Source of the DNA: Helicobacter sp. 'house sparrow 1'
Lineage (GTDB): Bacteria > Campylobacterota > Campylobacteria > Campylobacterales > Helicobacteraceae
NCBI RefSeq assembly: GCF_900199585.1
Contig: NZ_FZQY01000005.1
Location: 18,760-82,759 of the forward strand
Reading direction: 5' to 3'
Length of the DNA stretch: 64,000 nucleotides
Below, one piece after another: positions 9,011-18,028 of this stretch. Below the pieces are notes generated by a model. The model was not told the DNA's origin. It ran no database searches and saw only the letters and a list, made by a program, of their open reading frames with translations. Each line of letters starts with the position of its first letter. Within the stretch, counting starts at the first letter, position 1. The translations under genes were made by a program, and so were the position numbers.

Positions 9011-9393
9011 CGCCTTAAAATTTCGCATGCAGCTAAAGAATCTAGCTTGCCATCTTTAAGAGAGTTTTGTTTTTTTTGTTTTTTAAGATGTTGTATTTTG
9101 CTGGTAGCCTCATAGCTACTGAAGTCTTCATCAATAAAGACTTTTTTTACATTAGATTCTAAAAGATTGCAAAAAAATAAAATCCTTTGTTTTGTTTCTT
9201 GGCATTGTTTGCTTTCTGAACAAGGCAATCCTATTACAAGTGTATCAATTTGTCTTGAGATGAGAAGGGCGTCTAATTCTTTGGATGCTTGCATACGATT
9301 TTTTCTTAAAATAGGCTGTAGGGGTAAAATAATGCCATTGATACAGGTTGCAATACCAATGCGTTTTAATCCAATATCACAAGCTAGAATCAT
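8971..9393 (-). CDS. ruvX: Putative Holliday junction resolvase / pre-16S rRNA nuclease RuvX (YqgF)
   Basis: This 140-residue RNase H-like protein of the YqgF family has the first catalytic aspartate in the strand ACDIGLKRIGIA (D6). It also has an LVIGLP strand and a later acidic motif (FIDEDFSSYEA) where relatives have DERxTT, plus a C-terminal aspartate in KLDSLAAC. Relatives act on Holliday junctions or trim the 5' end of pre-16S rRNA. The start codon overlaps the dprA stop by 4 bases, so it is the last gene of the ilvC-minD-minE-dprA-ruvX unit, the same order as in H. pylori. Its 3' end overlaps convergent ruvA by 40 bases. Confidence 0.88.
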   Translation of the reverse strand: MILACDIGLKRIGIATCINGIILPLQPILRKNRMQASKELDALLISRQIDTLVIGLPCSESKQCQETKQRILFFCNLLESNVKKVFIDEDFSSYEATSKIQHLKKQKKQNSLKDGKLDSLAACEILRRYLNNPNASLIIS

Positions 9394-10172
9394 AAAATCA
9401 CTATCTTATTATTTTCTCTTTTTATTTTGCCATCAAGTTCATACTCTAATAATCGATCACCAAATTTCATCAAGGCCTCTTCAAAATCATTGTACTGAGA
9501 ACAAAACTCTAGTAAATCATCTTGTATAGAATGTTTCTTTAAGTTTAAAGAACTAAGAAATTTTTGAATATTATAGATTCCTTTTGCTTGATTATCTTCA
9601 AGCAAGGCGTTTGTTCCAAGACTTTCATCAATTCTATGAGGTAATACATAAAGAGGTTTTTTGGCTTGAATTGCCATTTGCGCACTTTGCATACTCCCGC
9701 TTTCTAGATCAGCTTGAGGGATAATGACAATGTCGCTAAGATGGATAATGATGCGATTTCTTTGCAAAAAAGAATATTTTTTTGGTTGATACTGTTCCTT
9801 GTATTCACTAATAATTAAACCTTGATTAGCAATATCTTTGATAATGGAAGCATTTGCTGAGGGGTAGATATAATCCAGACTACTTGGAGATACCATTATG
9901 GTATTAGGCAGGCTATTTTGATGAGCGATGATATCAATCCCTAGGGCTCCGCCACTAATAATTACCCCGTATTTACTAAGTTCCCTTGCCAAAGTTGCAC
10001 AGAATATTTTGGTGTAAGGATTAGGTTTTCTTGTTCCAACAATGGCAACAATAAGATTCTTTGTTAAAAGATTCTTATTGCCAACATAAAATAGATTTTT
10101 TGGGGGACTTTTAATATTTTTTAGTTTTTCTGGAATATTAAGAGGTTTTGCAATAAAAGAACTTTGTAACAA
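9390..10172 (-). CDS. dprA: DNA processing protein DprA
   Basis: DprA protects incoming single-stranded DNA and loads RecA during natural transformation. The 260-residue product has the Rossmann-type core with GTRKP at 46-50 and the conserved SGGALGIDIIAH at 73-84, followed by NRIIIHLSDIVIIPQADLESGSM. The C-terminal end (LLEYELDGKIKRENNKIVIL) looks like the winged-helix DML1 domain. The start is a TTG 2 bases after the minE stop with only a weak ribosome site, so it is probably translated by coupling. It sits between minE and ruvX, as in H. pylori. Confidence 0.92.
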   Translation of the reverse strand: MLQSSFIAKPLNIPEKLKNIKSPPKNLFYVGNKNLLTKNLIVAIVGTRKPNPYTKIFCATLARELSKYGVIISGGALGIDIIAHQNSLPNTIMVSPSSLDYIYPSANASIIKDIANQGLIISEYKEQYQPKKYSFLQRNRIIIHLSDIVIIPQADLESGSMQSAQMAIQAKKPLYVLPHRIDESLGTNALLEDNQAKGIYNIQKFLSSLNLKKHSIQDDLLEFCSQYNDFEEALMKFGDRLLEYELDGKIKRENNKIVIL

Positions 10173-10174
10173 AT

Positions 10175-10414
10175 TTACTGCTGTTCCTCCAAAAATATTT
10201 CAACCTCAAGCATATTTATATTTTGATTGGAATCTGTTTTTATATTTACTCTTGAGTTTTTTGTATATTTTCTTACCACTTCTAAAATCTCTTGTTGCAT
10301 TTCTTGCATATAAGGCACATTCAAACTTCTTTCGTGTGCAAGCATTAAGCTTAAGCGATTTTTAGCCTTAGAGGCACTTTCACCCTTACCAAAAAGAAAA
10401 GAAAATAAACTCAT
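10175..10414 (-). CDS. minE: Cell division topological specificity factor MinE
   Basis: MinE stimulates MinD ATPase activity and drives Min oscillation, which places the division site at midcell. The 79-residue protein has an N-terminal amphipathic segment ([10 protein letters not shown]), the MinD-contact helix ([14 protein letters not shown]) and the C-terminal dimerisation domain. It overlaps the minD stop by 4 bases (ATGA type). No minC is present in this window. Confidence 0.95.
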   Translation of the reverse strand: MSLFSFLFGKGESASKAKNRLSLMLAHERSLNVPYMQEMQQEILEVVRKYTKNSRVNIKTDSNQNINMLEVEIFLEEQQ

Positions 10415-11214
10415 TGGAACAACCTCTTAAGAGTGTTTAAAAAGCCTTTTTGTTGTAAATCTTCAAAAGGAACTTCATTACCCAAGATTCTTTGGATTAT
10501 ATTTTTATAGCTAGTAGCGCTTGGGCTATTGGTATAAATAACAGGTTCTCCAGTGTTTGTAGCAGATACGATACGACTATCTTCTGGCACAAGGCCAATG
10601 AGAGGAAGTGCTAAAATGCTTAAAACATCATCTGTGCTCAACATCTCACCCTTTGCAACAAGCTCTGGCTTAATACGATTAATAATGATATGTTTTTGCA
10701 CCTCTTGATTATTTTTTGCTTTATCAGATTTTGCATCAATAATACCAATTACCCTATCACTGTCTCTTACAGAGCTGACCTCAGGAGTTACAACAATCAA
10801 TGCACGATCTGCCCAAAAAATAGCATGTTCAAATCCACTTTCAATACCCGCTGGAGAATCTAATAAAATAAAGTCAAAATCTTTTTTTAACGACTCAATA
10901 AGGTTTCTTACCTTTTCTTTATCAAGAATTGTTTTATCCTTGCTTTGTGAAGCAGGCAAGAAATAAAGAGTCTTTGTTTTTTTGTCATTGATTAGGGCTT
11001 GATTTAGATTGCATTTTCCTTCCATCACATCAACAACATCATAAACAATTCTGTTTTCTAGTCCCAAAATCATATCTAAATTTCTAAGACCAATATCAAA
11101 ATCTACAGCAACCACTCTTTTTCCAGTCTGTGCCAACCCAACTGCTATATTCGCAGTACAAGTAGATTTTCCAACACCGCCTTTACCTGATGTAATTGTA
11201 ATAACTTCTGCCAT
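10411..11214 (-). CDS. minD: Septum site-determining ATPase MinD
   Basis: This is a membrane-associated ATPase of the Min system. The deviant Walker A motif [10 protein letters not shown] occupies residues 9-18, with the signature lysine K11. [14 protein letters not shown] and [10 protein letters not shown] are the switch strands. The C-terminal residues LNTLKRLFQ form the amphipathic membrane-targeting helix. Length is 267, normal for the family. It lies 8 bases after ilvC and overlaps minE, consistent with one transcript. Confidence 0.97.
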   Translation of the reverse strand: MAEVITITSGKGGVGKSTCTANIAVGLAQTGKRVVAVDFDIGLRNLDMILGLENRIVYDVVDVMEGKCNLNQALINDKKTKTLYFLPASQSKDKTILDKEKVRNLIESLKKDFDFILLDSPAGIESGFEHAIFWADRALIVVTPEVSSVRDSDRVIGIIDAKSDKAKNNQEVQKHIIINRIKPELVAKGEMLSTDDVLSILALPLIGLVPEDSRIVSATNTGEPVIYTNSPSATSYKNIIQRILGNEVPFEDLQQKGFLNTLKRLFQ

Positions 11215-11222
11215 TTTCCTTC

Positions 11223-12224
11223 CTAATTAGTGAGTTTATCTTTAAAAATTTTTTTACGCAAATCATTCCCCATCCTTTCAATGGAATGATCTTTTATATT
11301 TTTTCTTTCAGCCTTTAGGCATATATAATTGCTTTGTTTTTCTAAAATAAAGTCCTTAGCAAAGCTTCCATCTTGAATCTTTTCTAAAAGCTCTCTCATT
11401 ATTTGCTTGGTTGAGGGAGGGATGATTTGTTTTTGGCTTTTAATCATTCCATATTCCGCGGTATTAGAGATTTGTTCATGCAATCTTGTGAGCCCACCTT
11501 CATAGATAAGATCCACTACAAGCTTAAGTTCGTGTAGGCATTCAAAGTAAGCTAGCTCTTCAGGATATCCTGCTTCTACCAAAACTTCAAATGCATTTTT
11601 AATTAGTGCTTTTAGTCCCCCACATAAAACCGCTTGTTCTCCAAAAAGGTCAGTTTCGGCCTCCTGCCTAAAGGTAGTTTCAATAATAAAGCTTTTATGA
11701 GATCCAATACCAGCTGCATAGCTTAGTGCCAAATCTCTAGCATTTTGTTCTTTATTATCCTGTTCTATTGCAATAAGAGCAGGGACACCACTACCTTTTA
11801 GAAATTCATTTCTTACACCTCTGCCTTGAGCTTTTGGAGCAACCATAATGATGCCTACATCCTGAGGAGGCGTGATAAGATTAAAGCAGATGCTAAAACC
11901 ATGACAAAATACCAAAGTATGATGAGGTTTTAAAAAAGGTTTGATTGCTTTCTCAAAAACTTCTGAATGCAACTCATCAGGAAGCATAAAAACTATCAAC
12001 TCACTTATTTTTACAGCTTCAGAAACTTCAAAAACTTCAAAGCCTAAATCTTGAGCAATCTTCCAGCTTTTGCTACCTTGATAAAGTCCTATAATAACAT
12101 TAGCTCCACTATCTCTGAGGTTTTGTGCGTGGGCTTTCCCTTGCGATCCAAAACCAAGTATTGCTATTTTTTTACCACAGACAAGCTCTAAATTACAGTC
12201 TTGTTGTGTATAAACCCTTAGCAT
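11223..12224 (-). CDS. ilvC: Ketol-acid reductoisomerase (class I)
   Basis: This enzyme converts acetolactate or acetohydroxybutyrate to dihydroxy acids, the second step of valine/isoleucine synthesis, with NADPH and magnesium. The NADPH-binding loop is GFGSQG near the N-terminus, and the metal ligands lie in ETDLFGEQ and in the later [10 protein letters not shown]. The usual APKGPG motif reads APKAQG here and the glutamate-rich lead-in is RQEAETD, so it is somewhat divergent, as is the H. pylori enzyme. At 333 residues it is full length. An AGGGG site precedes its ATG. It heads the ilvC-minD-minE-dprA-ruvX unit. Confidence 0.94.
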   Translation of the reverse strand: MLRVYTQQDCNLELVCGKKIAILGFGSQGKAHAQNLRDSGANVIIGLYQGSKSWKIAQDLGFEVFEVSEAVKISELIVFMLPDELHSEVFEKAIKPFLKPHHTLVFCHGFSICFNLITPPQDVGIIMVAPKAQGRGVRNEFLKGSGVPALIAIEQDNKEQNARDLALSYAAGIGSHKSFIIETTFRQEAETDLFGEQAVLCGGLKALIKNAFEVLVEAGYPEELAYFECLHELKLVVDLIYEGGLTRLHEQISNTAEYGMIKSQKQIIPPSTKQIMRELLEKIQDGSFAKDFILEKQSNYICLKAERKNIKDHSIERMGNDLRKKIFKDKLTN

Positions 12225-12273
12225 CTATGACCCCTGATATTTAAAAAATTATGAGAAATTATAACAGATAAAA

Positions 12274-14487
12274 CTAGAGTTTAACTACTTTAGCGCCAAA
12301 ACCTCCAAGGTTTGGAGGAGCATCCTCAAAAGAAACAACTTTTGGATGAGAGCTTAAAAATTCTCTTACTACTTTGGCTAAAATTCCACCTCCAATGCCA
12401 TGATAAATAAGCACTTCATCAAACCCACTTATAAGGCTATCAGAAATAAACTTATCTAGTTTTTCTATGGCCTCTTGAGCTCTTAATCCGTGCAAATCTA
12501 AGTGGAAAAAAGCATTGCTTGGTTGTATGGTTTTGGGTTTTATTAAGAGATTTTTTTCTTTGCCAATAGGCTTTAAATGTGTGGAATCTACCTTTAGGCG
12601 CATTCCTTCATCAAGTTCAATCAGGTATTTATTATTTTGAATTGCTAGAATGGTGGCTTTATTTTGCTTATATTTTACACGATCATGAACTTGAAAAACT
12701 CTTTGTTTTGGGGCTTGGATTGTTTGTGGCTTGAGAGAAGCAAGGATTTTATTTGCGTTGTTAATAGAACGATGAATATCTTGCATTTGCTTATCTTTAA
12801 GATCTTTTTTTACAACCTCAATAGCATCATAATAAGTCTTTTTTAAATTTTGTTCTTGTTGCTTAAAATCTAAGGCTAGTTTTTCTCTTAAATCTTTAAG
12901 AGATTGTTGTTTATTTTTATAATCTTGGATTTGAGAATCTAGATCCATAATTTTTTGTTTTAGCTCAATTTCTAACTGCGCACTTTTTTCAATAAGGATA
13001 TTTAGTTTTTCTTTATCCTCACCATAATTTTGTTTTGCCAGCTCTATTAAATTTGATGGAATTTTATAACGTTTTGCTGTTTCAAAAGCATAGCTCTTGC
13101 CAATACAACCATAAAGAAAATTAAATGTAGGTTGCTCTTTTTCTTCATCATAAATTGCTGCACAAAGTTGGATTCTTGAATCATTAGCCATAATTGATGC
13201 TAAACGTTTATGATGAGTTGTAACAATAATTTTTGCTTTTTTGTCTAAAAGATTTTCTAATAAGACTTTATAGAGACTAGCGGCCTCATCTGCATCTGTT
13301 CCAAGTTCAATCTCATCAATTCCTAAAATCAAATCTTTTTCTTGTAAGATTTGTGAGAAATCAAGCATCCTGCCTGCAAAAGTTGAAATATCATTTTTAC
13401 TATTTTGTGGATCAGAAATAATGGCAAAGATATTTTTAAAATGAGGAATTTTTGATTTTTGTGCATCGATTTTAAAGGGTATTAGATGTTTGCTTAAAAA
13501 TACTGCACTTAAAATAGATTTTAAAAGCATTGTTTTCCCACCAGCATTTACCCCAGTGATGAGCAGGAGCTGTTTGGAAAAGTCTAGATTGATTAATTTT
13601 GGATTTTGTAGTATAGGGTGTGCAAAGTCTTTTAAAACTAGGTGATGATTCTTGTATTGAGGGAGGATAAAATTTAGATTAAATTGCTTTGCAAAGAAGA
13701 TTCTTGCTTGAATGTGATCAACCTTATCAAATTCCTTATTAATAAAATTCAAAAAGGCAAAGTGTTTATGCAAGGTTTGTGAAATTGTTTTGCAAATTTC
13801 ATAGACTACTTGTTCAATCTGATTTTCTATGTCTTGTATTTTTTGATAAATTATCTTAACTTCTTCAGGTAAGAGGTAAAAAAAACCACTATGAGATCTT
13901 TGCAAAACAATCCCTTTTATTACGCTCTGATAACCTGATCTAAGCAATAGAGTTTGAGTTTGGTTTATGAGATGGATTTGCTGATCTATAAGGTAGGGTT
14001 GGATTTTTTTAGAATGTAAAATCGTATTAAGGGTTTGTTGTATATTCTTGTTTTGATAAATGAGACTTTGATTTAAATGATCAAGTTCCAAGAAAATGCC
14101 TTGCTTAAATGCACCCTTATCATCAAAGTAAGCTTCTATATTTATGAGATATTCAGGAATAACAATTTTTTGTAAATAAGTATAAAAATAAGGACAGTTA
14201 GCAAGATTGTGATGATTTTTTAGATAGCTAAAATAGCGTATTATTTTTATAATTTCAAAGATTTCATCAGATCTTAAAATACCAAACTTTTTGATATTTT
14301 GTAGGGCATCATCAAGAGGTTTTATAGAATCTGGAGGTCTAAAGTCAATTAAATCAAGTTCTTTGATATATTCAAAGATAATATTTTTATCTCCATCAAT
14401 GACAAGATCTTTTTTTCGGGAGAAGAATCCTTGAAAGGTTGTAAGAAAAGCATCTAAATCAAGTTGGCTTATAATCTTTTGCAACAA
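12274..14487 (-). CDS. mutS2: MutS2 family ATPase/nuclease with Smr domain
   Basis: MutS2 is not a mismatch-repair protein. In H. pylori it suppresses recombination and acts on branched DNA and oxidative damage. The 737-residue protein has a MutS core, the Walker A motif GVNAGGKTMLL at about 312-322, an ABC-type signature and Walker B (DLILGIDEIELGTD), a long coiled coil at about 480-580, and a C-terminal Smr nuclease domain with DLHGL at about 661 and HGIGGG later. The start is one of two adjacent TTG codons; the ribosome site AAGGA lies in the end of the preceding gene. It is the last gene of the aminotransferase-murC-membrane protein-mutS2 unit. Confidence 0.95.
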   Translation of the reverse strand: MLQKIISQLDLDAFLTTFQGFFSRKKDLVIDGDKNIIFEYIKELDLIDFRPPDSIKPLDDALQNIKKFGILRSDEIFEIIKIIRYFSYLKNHHNLANCPYFYTYLQKIVIPEYLINIEAYFDDKGAFKQGIFLELDHLNQSLIYQNKNIQQTLNTILHSKKIQPYLIDQQIHLINQTQTLLLRSGYQSVIKGIVLQRSHSGFFYLLPEEVKIIYQKIQDIENQIEQVVYEICKTISQTLHKHFAFLNFINKEFDKVDHIQARIFFAKQFNLNFILPQYKNHHLVLKDFAHPILQNPKLINLDFSKQLLLITGVNAGGKTMLLKSILSAVFLSKHLIPFKIDAQKSKIPHFKNIFAIISDPQNSKNDISTFAGRMLDFSQILQEKDLILGIDEIELGTDADEAASLYKVLLENLLDKKAKIIVTTHHKRLASIMANDSRIQLCAAIYDEEKEQPTFNFLYGCIGKSYAFETAKRYKIPSNLIELAKQNYGEDKEKLNILIEKSAQLEIELKQKIMDLDSQIQDYKNKQQSLKDLREKLALDFKQQEQNLKKTYYDAIEVVKKDLKDKQMQDIHRSINNANKILASLKPQTIQAPKQRVFQVHDRVKYKQNKATILAIQNNKYLIELDEGMRLKVDSTHLKPIGKEKNLLIKPKTIQPSNAFFHLDLHGLRAQEAIEKLDKFISDSLISGFDEVLIYHGIGGGILAKVVREFLSSHPKVVSFEDAPPNLGGFGAKVVKL

Positions 14488-14492
14488 AATTC

Positions 14493-14888
14493 TTATTCCT
14501 TTTCAAGTTGCTCTTGGATTGTGTTGATATTTTGTTTATTATTTTTTTGGACACATTCATTAAGTGAAAAAATAAGATTATGAAAGGGAGTATCCTTCTT
14601 TCCTATAAAATTTAGAGTTCCACTCACAAAGTTAAAATTTTTAGCATCCACTTCAGTGTTTTTGCATAAAATTGTTTCACCTCTTAAAAAAGCCATTTGT
14701 AATAAGAAGATCTGTTTATCAACCTGACTTTTTCTATAACTATAAAATCCAATAATTACCGCAAGAATTAGTAAGGATATAAAAGTCAGACTTTTTTGTT
14801 TCTTGCTTACCATTCCAAAATCTTTAAGGATAAAAAATAAAGTTAGGGTTGCAATTAAAATAAGCAGAACAATGGGAAGTAGGGTCAT
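14493..14888 (-). CDS. Small membrane protein, conserved position between murC and mutS2
   Basis: I do not recognise a functional family. The 131-residue product has two predicted transmembrane helices in its first 55 residues (LLPIVLLILIATLTLFFIL and LTFISLLILAVIIGF), then a soluble tail with two cysteines. It begins 1 base after the murC stop and ends 5 bases before mutS2, so it belongs to this transcript. H. pylori has an uncharacterised gene at the same place (HP0622, from memory), so position is conserved although function is unknown. Confidence 0.7.
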   Translation of the reverse strand: MTLLPIVLLILIATLTLFFILKDFGMVSKKQKSLTFISLLILAVIIGFYSYRKSQVDKQIFLLQMAFLRGETILCKNTEVDAKNFNFVSGTLNFIGKKDTPFHNLIFSLNECVQKNNKQNINTIQEQLEKE

Positions 14889-16217
14889 TTATTTTTCTCC
14901 TCGAAGCTGGTAGGTGATATCTCCTGCACCAAGCCCTATAACAAGATTATCTTGAATTGTTTTGATTAATTGAGTTTGGTTGTAAATCTCAATAACTCCT
15001 TTATTGTTTTTGATATGTGTTGCCAAGATAGGAGAATATTGCTTAAAAAGCTCTTGCATATCAAAATATATTTCCTTTTCGCCTGCCTTCCAAGTAGGTA
15101 GGATAATAAGTTCATCACAGTTAATAAAACTTTTTTGAAAGGCTTCTAGATTGTCTCTTAATCGAGAAAACTTATGAGGTTGCCAAATTGCAATAATTTT
15201 TTTGATGTGTTTTAAGGTGGCATAGGTTTTAGTTGCGCTAAGTGTTGCCACAATTTCTGTTGGATGGTGTGCATAATCATCTATTATATAGAGTTTGCCC
15301 TTTTGGATGATATCAAATCGTTTTTTTATACCTGCAAAGTTTTTTAGATTTTCTCGAATTGTTTTGATATCCATTTGTGTTTGTGCAATTAGTATTGCAA
15401 GACTTGCATTAGATGCAGTATGCTCTCCAAATCCCCATACTTCAAACTCTCCAAGATCTTTTAGTTCAAAACGACAAAAAGGCTCATCATCTCTTAGAAA
15501 AAAATGGATATTTTTTATATCTTTTTTTGGAGAAAGGGTAATGTATTGATCCTTTAGGGTATGAAGAAAGGGATCATCAATATTAATACAAGCTTTTTTT
15601 GCAGATTTTAAAAAATCTTTATAGGCTTGATAAAATTTCTCTAAGCTATAATCATAGCTTTCCATATGCTCTGGTTCTGCATTTGTCACAATTGCACAAT
15701 AGGGATTTGAATTTAGGAAGCTTTTATCAGATTCATCTGCCTCAAAAATAATTCCCTCGCTCATATTCTCTCTAACATTAGAACCAAATTCTTTACTCTC
15801 TGCTCCAATAATTGCACCAAAATTATTAAAAATACTACTTAGCATTGCACTTGTGGTGCTTTTTCCATGAGCTCCACACACGCTAAATACTTTCTTTTGT
15901 CCTAGTATGAGATTTAATGCATCCTTGCGAGATAAGATGGGGATATTTTTCTTCTTGGCTTCAATAATTTCTATATTATCTTCTTTGATAATTGCTGAAT
16001 GAATTACTAAATCTTGATTTTGTATTGCATCAGGGCAGTGAGGAATATAAACCTTAACTCCTTGCCCTTCTAAGCTTTTTACCAGTTTATTGGAAGCGAT
16101 ATCACTACCACTAATGGTGGCTCCTTGAGCCTTTAGATATTTTGCAATACCTGATATGCCAATACCACCAATCCCAATAAAATGAATTTTTAAATCTTTA
16201 ATAGGTTTCAACTTCAT
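14889..16217 (-). CDS. murC: UDP-N-acetylmuramate--L-alanine ligase
   Basis: MurC adds L-alanine to UDP-MurNAc using ATP, the first amino-acid step of peptidoglycan precursor synthesis. The 442-residue protein shows the N-terminal nucleotide fold [14 protein letters not shown], the ATP loop [10 protein letters not shown], and the C-terminal Mur ligase region with [10 protein letters not shown] and IWQPHKFSR. Its start codon overlaps the aminotransferase stop by 4 bases. Both of its neighbours on this transcript have cell-wall or DNA roles. Confidence 0.97.
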   Translation of the reverse strand: MKLKPIKDLKIHFIGIGGIGISGIAKYLKAQGATISGSDIASNKLVKSLEGQGVKVYIPHCPDAIQNQDLVIHSAIIKEDNIEIIEAKKKNIPILSRKDALNLILGQKKVFSVCGAHGKSTTSAMLSSIFNNFGAIIGAESKEFGSNVRENMSEGIIFEADESDKSFLNSNPYCAIVTNAEPEHMESYDYSLEKFYQAYKDFLKSAKKACINIDDPFLHTLKDQYITLSPKKDIKNIHFFLRDDEPFCRFELKDLGEFEVWGFGEHTASNASLAILIAQTQMDIKTIRENLKNFAGIKKRFDIIQKGKLYIIDDYAHHPTEIVATLSATKTYATLKHIKKIIAIWQPHKFSRLRDNLEAFQKSFINCDELIILPTWKAGEKEIYFDMQELFKQYSPILATHIKNNKGVIEIYNQTQLIKTIQDNLVIGLGAGDITYQLRGEK

Positions 16218-17338
16218 CCTTTTTTCAAAAATCTTGCAATTGTTTTTAAAATAGGTTCTAATATGGGTGTTTCATAAACTAAAGCAATTCTCACATACCC
16301 TTTACCTGCATTATTTCTACCTAAGAAACTACCAGGCAAGACTAAAATACCCTCTTCTTCATAAAGTTTTTTGCAAAATTCTATTTCATCTCCAACATAA
16401 AGCCAAACATAAAAACTAAAGGGATATATTTTGGTTTCAGGAAATATTTTTTTGGCAAGTGCTAAATTTTTGGCATATTGCATTTGAATCTGTTTGGCTT
16501 GTGTATGAGATTCCCAAGCCATACTGGCTGTTTTTTGCAGGGGCGAGGGAATTGCTACTCCTAGATAAGTGCGATAAGTGAGATAGGGTTTTAAGATATT
16601 ACTATCTCCTGCTATGAAACCACTTCTAAGACTTGGAGCAGAGAGCCTTTTAGAAATGGAATTGACACATAAAATATTTTTAAAATCTTTATTCCCCATA
16701 TCATAAGATGCTCTTAATATTCCCTCTGGAGGCTCTTGTTGATAAATTTCACTATAGCATTCATCATTTAGTAGGACAAAATCATACTCTAATGCATTTT
16801 GTATCCATTGTTGGAGTTCTTTTTTGGTGAGGGTTGAACCTGTGGGATTATTAGGAGAGTTTAATATTACAAGCTTTACTTCCTCCATCTGTTCTTTTGT
16901 AAGGGAGGGTTTAAAATCATTATCTTGATTTAAATCCATTAAAAAAACCTTGGAATTGCTTGCAATACTCGCACCTTCATAAATTTGATAGAATGGATTA
17001 GGATAGGCCATAGAGGGATTAGTAGTATTTGCAAGTAAAAATTGTGGAAAGTTAAATAAAACCTCTCTTGTCCCAAGAGTGGGAATAAGCTGATTATTTT
17101 CTAGGTTGAGATTATAGCGGTAAGAAAGAAAGTTTTTAATGGATTTATAAAGATACTCTTCACCCTTTGTTGTTGGATAATAGCGTAACAAATCAGTGGA
17201 ATTTTTCAGTGCATCTTGGATATTTTGAGGTGTTTTAAACTGTGGCTCACCAACTGTCAGCTTAAAGATAGGCTTTTTAGGAATGATATCTTTAATAAGG
17301 TTTTGAAGTTTCTCAAAAGGGTAGGGTTGGAACTGCAA
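16214..17338 (-). CDS. Class I/II PLP aminotransferase, probably succinyldiaminopimelate transaminase
   Basis: This is a 374-residue fold-type I aminotransferase. PNNPTGS and LNDECYSE are the cofactor-pocket motifs, and the PLP lysine is in [16 protein letters not shown] at about residue 229; the arginine of LRSGF fits substrate carboxylate binding. The order aminotransferase-murC-membrane protein-mutS2 is shared with H. pylori, where the homologue has been assigned to lysine/diaminopimelate synthesis (DapC-like). That would match its place beside murC, because DAP is a peptidoglycan building block. Substrate choice cannot be read from sequence, so the specific function is inferred. Confidence 0.8.
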   Translation of the reverse strand: MQFQPYPFEKLQNLIKDIIPKKPIFKLTVGEPQFKTPQNIQDALKNSTDLLRYYPTTKGEEYLYKSIKNFLSYRYNLNLENNQLIPTLGTREVLFNFPQFLLANTTNPSMAYPNPFYQIYEGASIASNSKVFLMDLNQDNDFKPSLTKEQMEEVKLVILNSPNNPTGSTLTKKELQQWIQNALEYDFVLLNDECYSEIYQQEPPEGILRASYDMGNKDFKNILCVNSISKRLSAPSLRSGFIAGDSNILKPYLTYRTYLGVAIPSPLQKTASMAWESHTQAKQIQMQYAKNLALAKKIFPETKIYPFSFYVWLYVGDEIEFCKKLYEEEGILVLPGSFLGRNNAGKGYVRIALVYETPILEPILKTIARFLKKG

Positions 17339-17463
17339 AGTAATCTTCCTTAAAGTTTTTTATGGATTATTATATAATTTTTAGGTGTTTTTTACTCTCA
17401 TTGCTTGATTTTTTTAAAAAGCATTGCTAGAATTACGCTTTATTATTTTATGAAGAAATAAAT

Positions 17464-17538
17464 GCGGGAATAGCTCAGTGGTAGAGCACAACCTTGCCAA
17501 GGTTGGGGCCGCGAGTTCGATCCTCGTTTCCCGCTCCA
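17464..17538 (+). tRNA. tRNA-Gly (GCC)
   Basis: The acceptor arms GCGGGAA and TTCCCGC pair fully and the CCA tail is encoded. The anticodon GCC is at 17496-17498. It is the first of four tightly packed tRNA genes, probably one transcript. Confidence 0.97.
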
Positions 17539-17573
17539 TTTAATTTATCACATAAAAAAGCTTTGTTATTGTC

Positions 17574-17661
17574 GCCCGGGTGGTGGAATTGGTAGACACA
17601 AGGGACTTAAAATCCCTCGGATATTGCTTCCGTGCCGGTTCAAGTCCGGCCCCGGGCACCA
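17574..17661 (+). tRNA. tRNA-Leu (TAA)
   Basis: A class II tRNA with a long variable arm. The acceptor arms GCCCGGG and CCCGGGC pair, the discriminator is A, and CCA is encoded. The anticodon TAA is at 17608-17610, reading UUA, a frequent leucine codon in this AT-rich genome. Confidence 0.97.
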
Positions 17662-17674
17662 CTATTAGAGAGAT

Positions 17675-17749
17675 GGCGACATAGCCAAGTGGTAAGGCAA
17701 GGGCCTGCAAAGCCTTGATTCCTCGGTTCAAATCCGAGTGTCGCCTCCA
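17675..17749 (+). tRNA. tRNA-Cys (GCA)
   Basis: The acceptor arms GGCGACA and TGTCGCC pair and CCA is encoded. The anticodon GCA is at 17707-17709. It starts 13 bases after tRNA-Leu and is followed by tRNA-Ser after one base. Confidence 0.97.
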
Positions 17750-17750
17750 T

Positions 17751-17838
17751 CGGGAGATGGCTGAGTGGTCGAAAGCGGCGGTCTTGAAAACCGTTGAGGG
17801 TCACACCTCCGGGGGTTCGAATCCCTCTCTCCCGGCCA
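17751..17838 (+). tRNA. tRNA-Ser (TGA)
   Basis: A class II tRNA. The acceptor arms CGGGAGA and TCTCCCG pair, the discriminator is G as needed by seryl-tRNA synthetase, and CCA is encoded. The anticodon TGA is at 17785-17787. It is the last of the four-gene array. Confidence 0.96.
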
Positions 17839-17854
17839 CCTATCTCATATTTAA

Positions 17855-17874
17855 CCCCCCCCCCCTTTTTTTTT
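17855..17874. repeat. C11T9 homopolymer pair downstream of the tRNA array
   Basis: Eleven C residues (17855-17865) are followed directly by nine T residues (17866-17874). On the minus strand this reads A9G11, 21 codons into a short frame that starts at a TTG at 17936, but that frame runs straight into the tRNA genes in any phase. I therefore treat it as a non-coding, slippage-prone repeat. The T-run could also help end the tRNA transcript. Confidence 0.8.
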
Positions 17875-18028
17875 AATTCTTGTATGTTTTTATGTAGTTG
17901 GATTAAAATAGGGTGTTTTGAGCCAACTTCAAACAAAGAAAGGACAACTAGAAATCTCTTGGTTTTTTATTGACTAAAGATTGTCTGGATAAAAATTAGA
18001 TAAGTTTTAGAATATTAAAAAAGCATAA

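Noticed and set aside
17540..17936. Short minus-strand reading frames of 63 and 98 codons across the tRNA array
   Set aside because: They are translations of the antisense strands of tRNA-Leu, tRNA-Cys and tRNA-Ser, a familiar false gene pattern, and have no ribosome sites.
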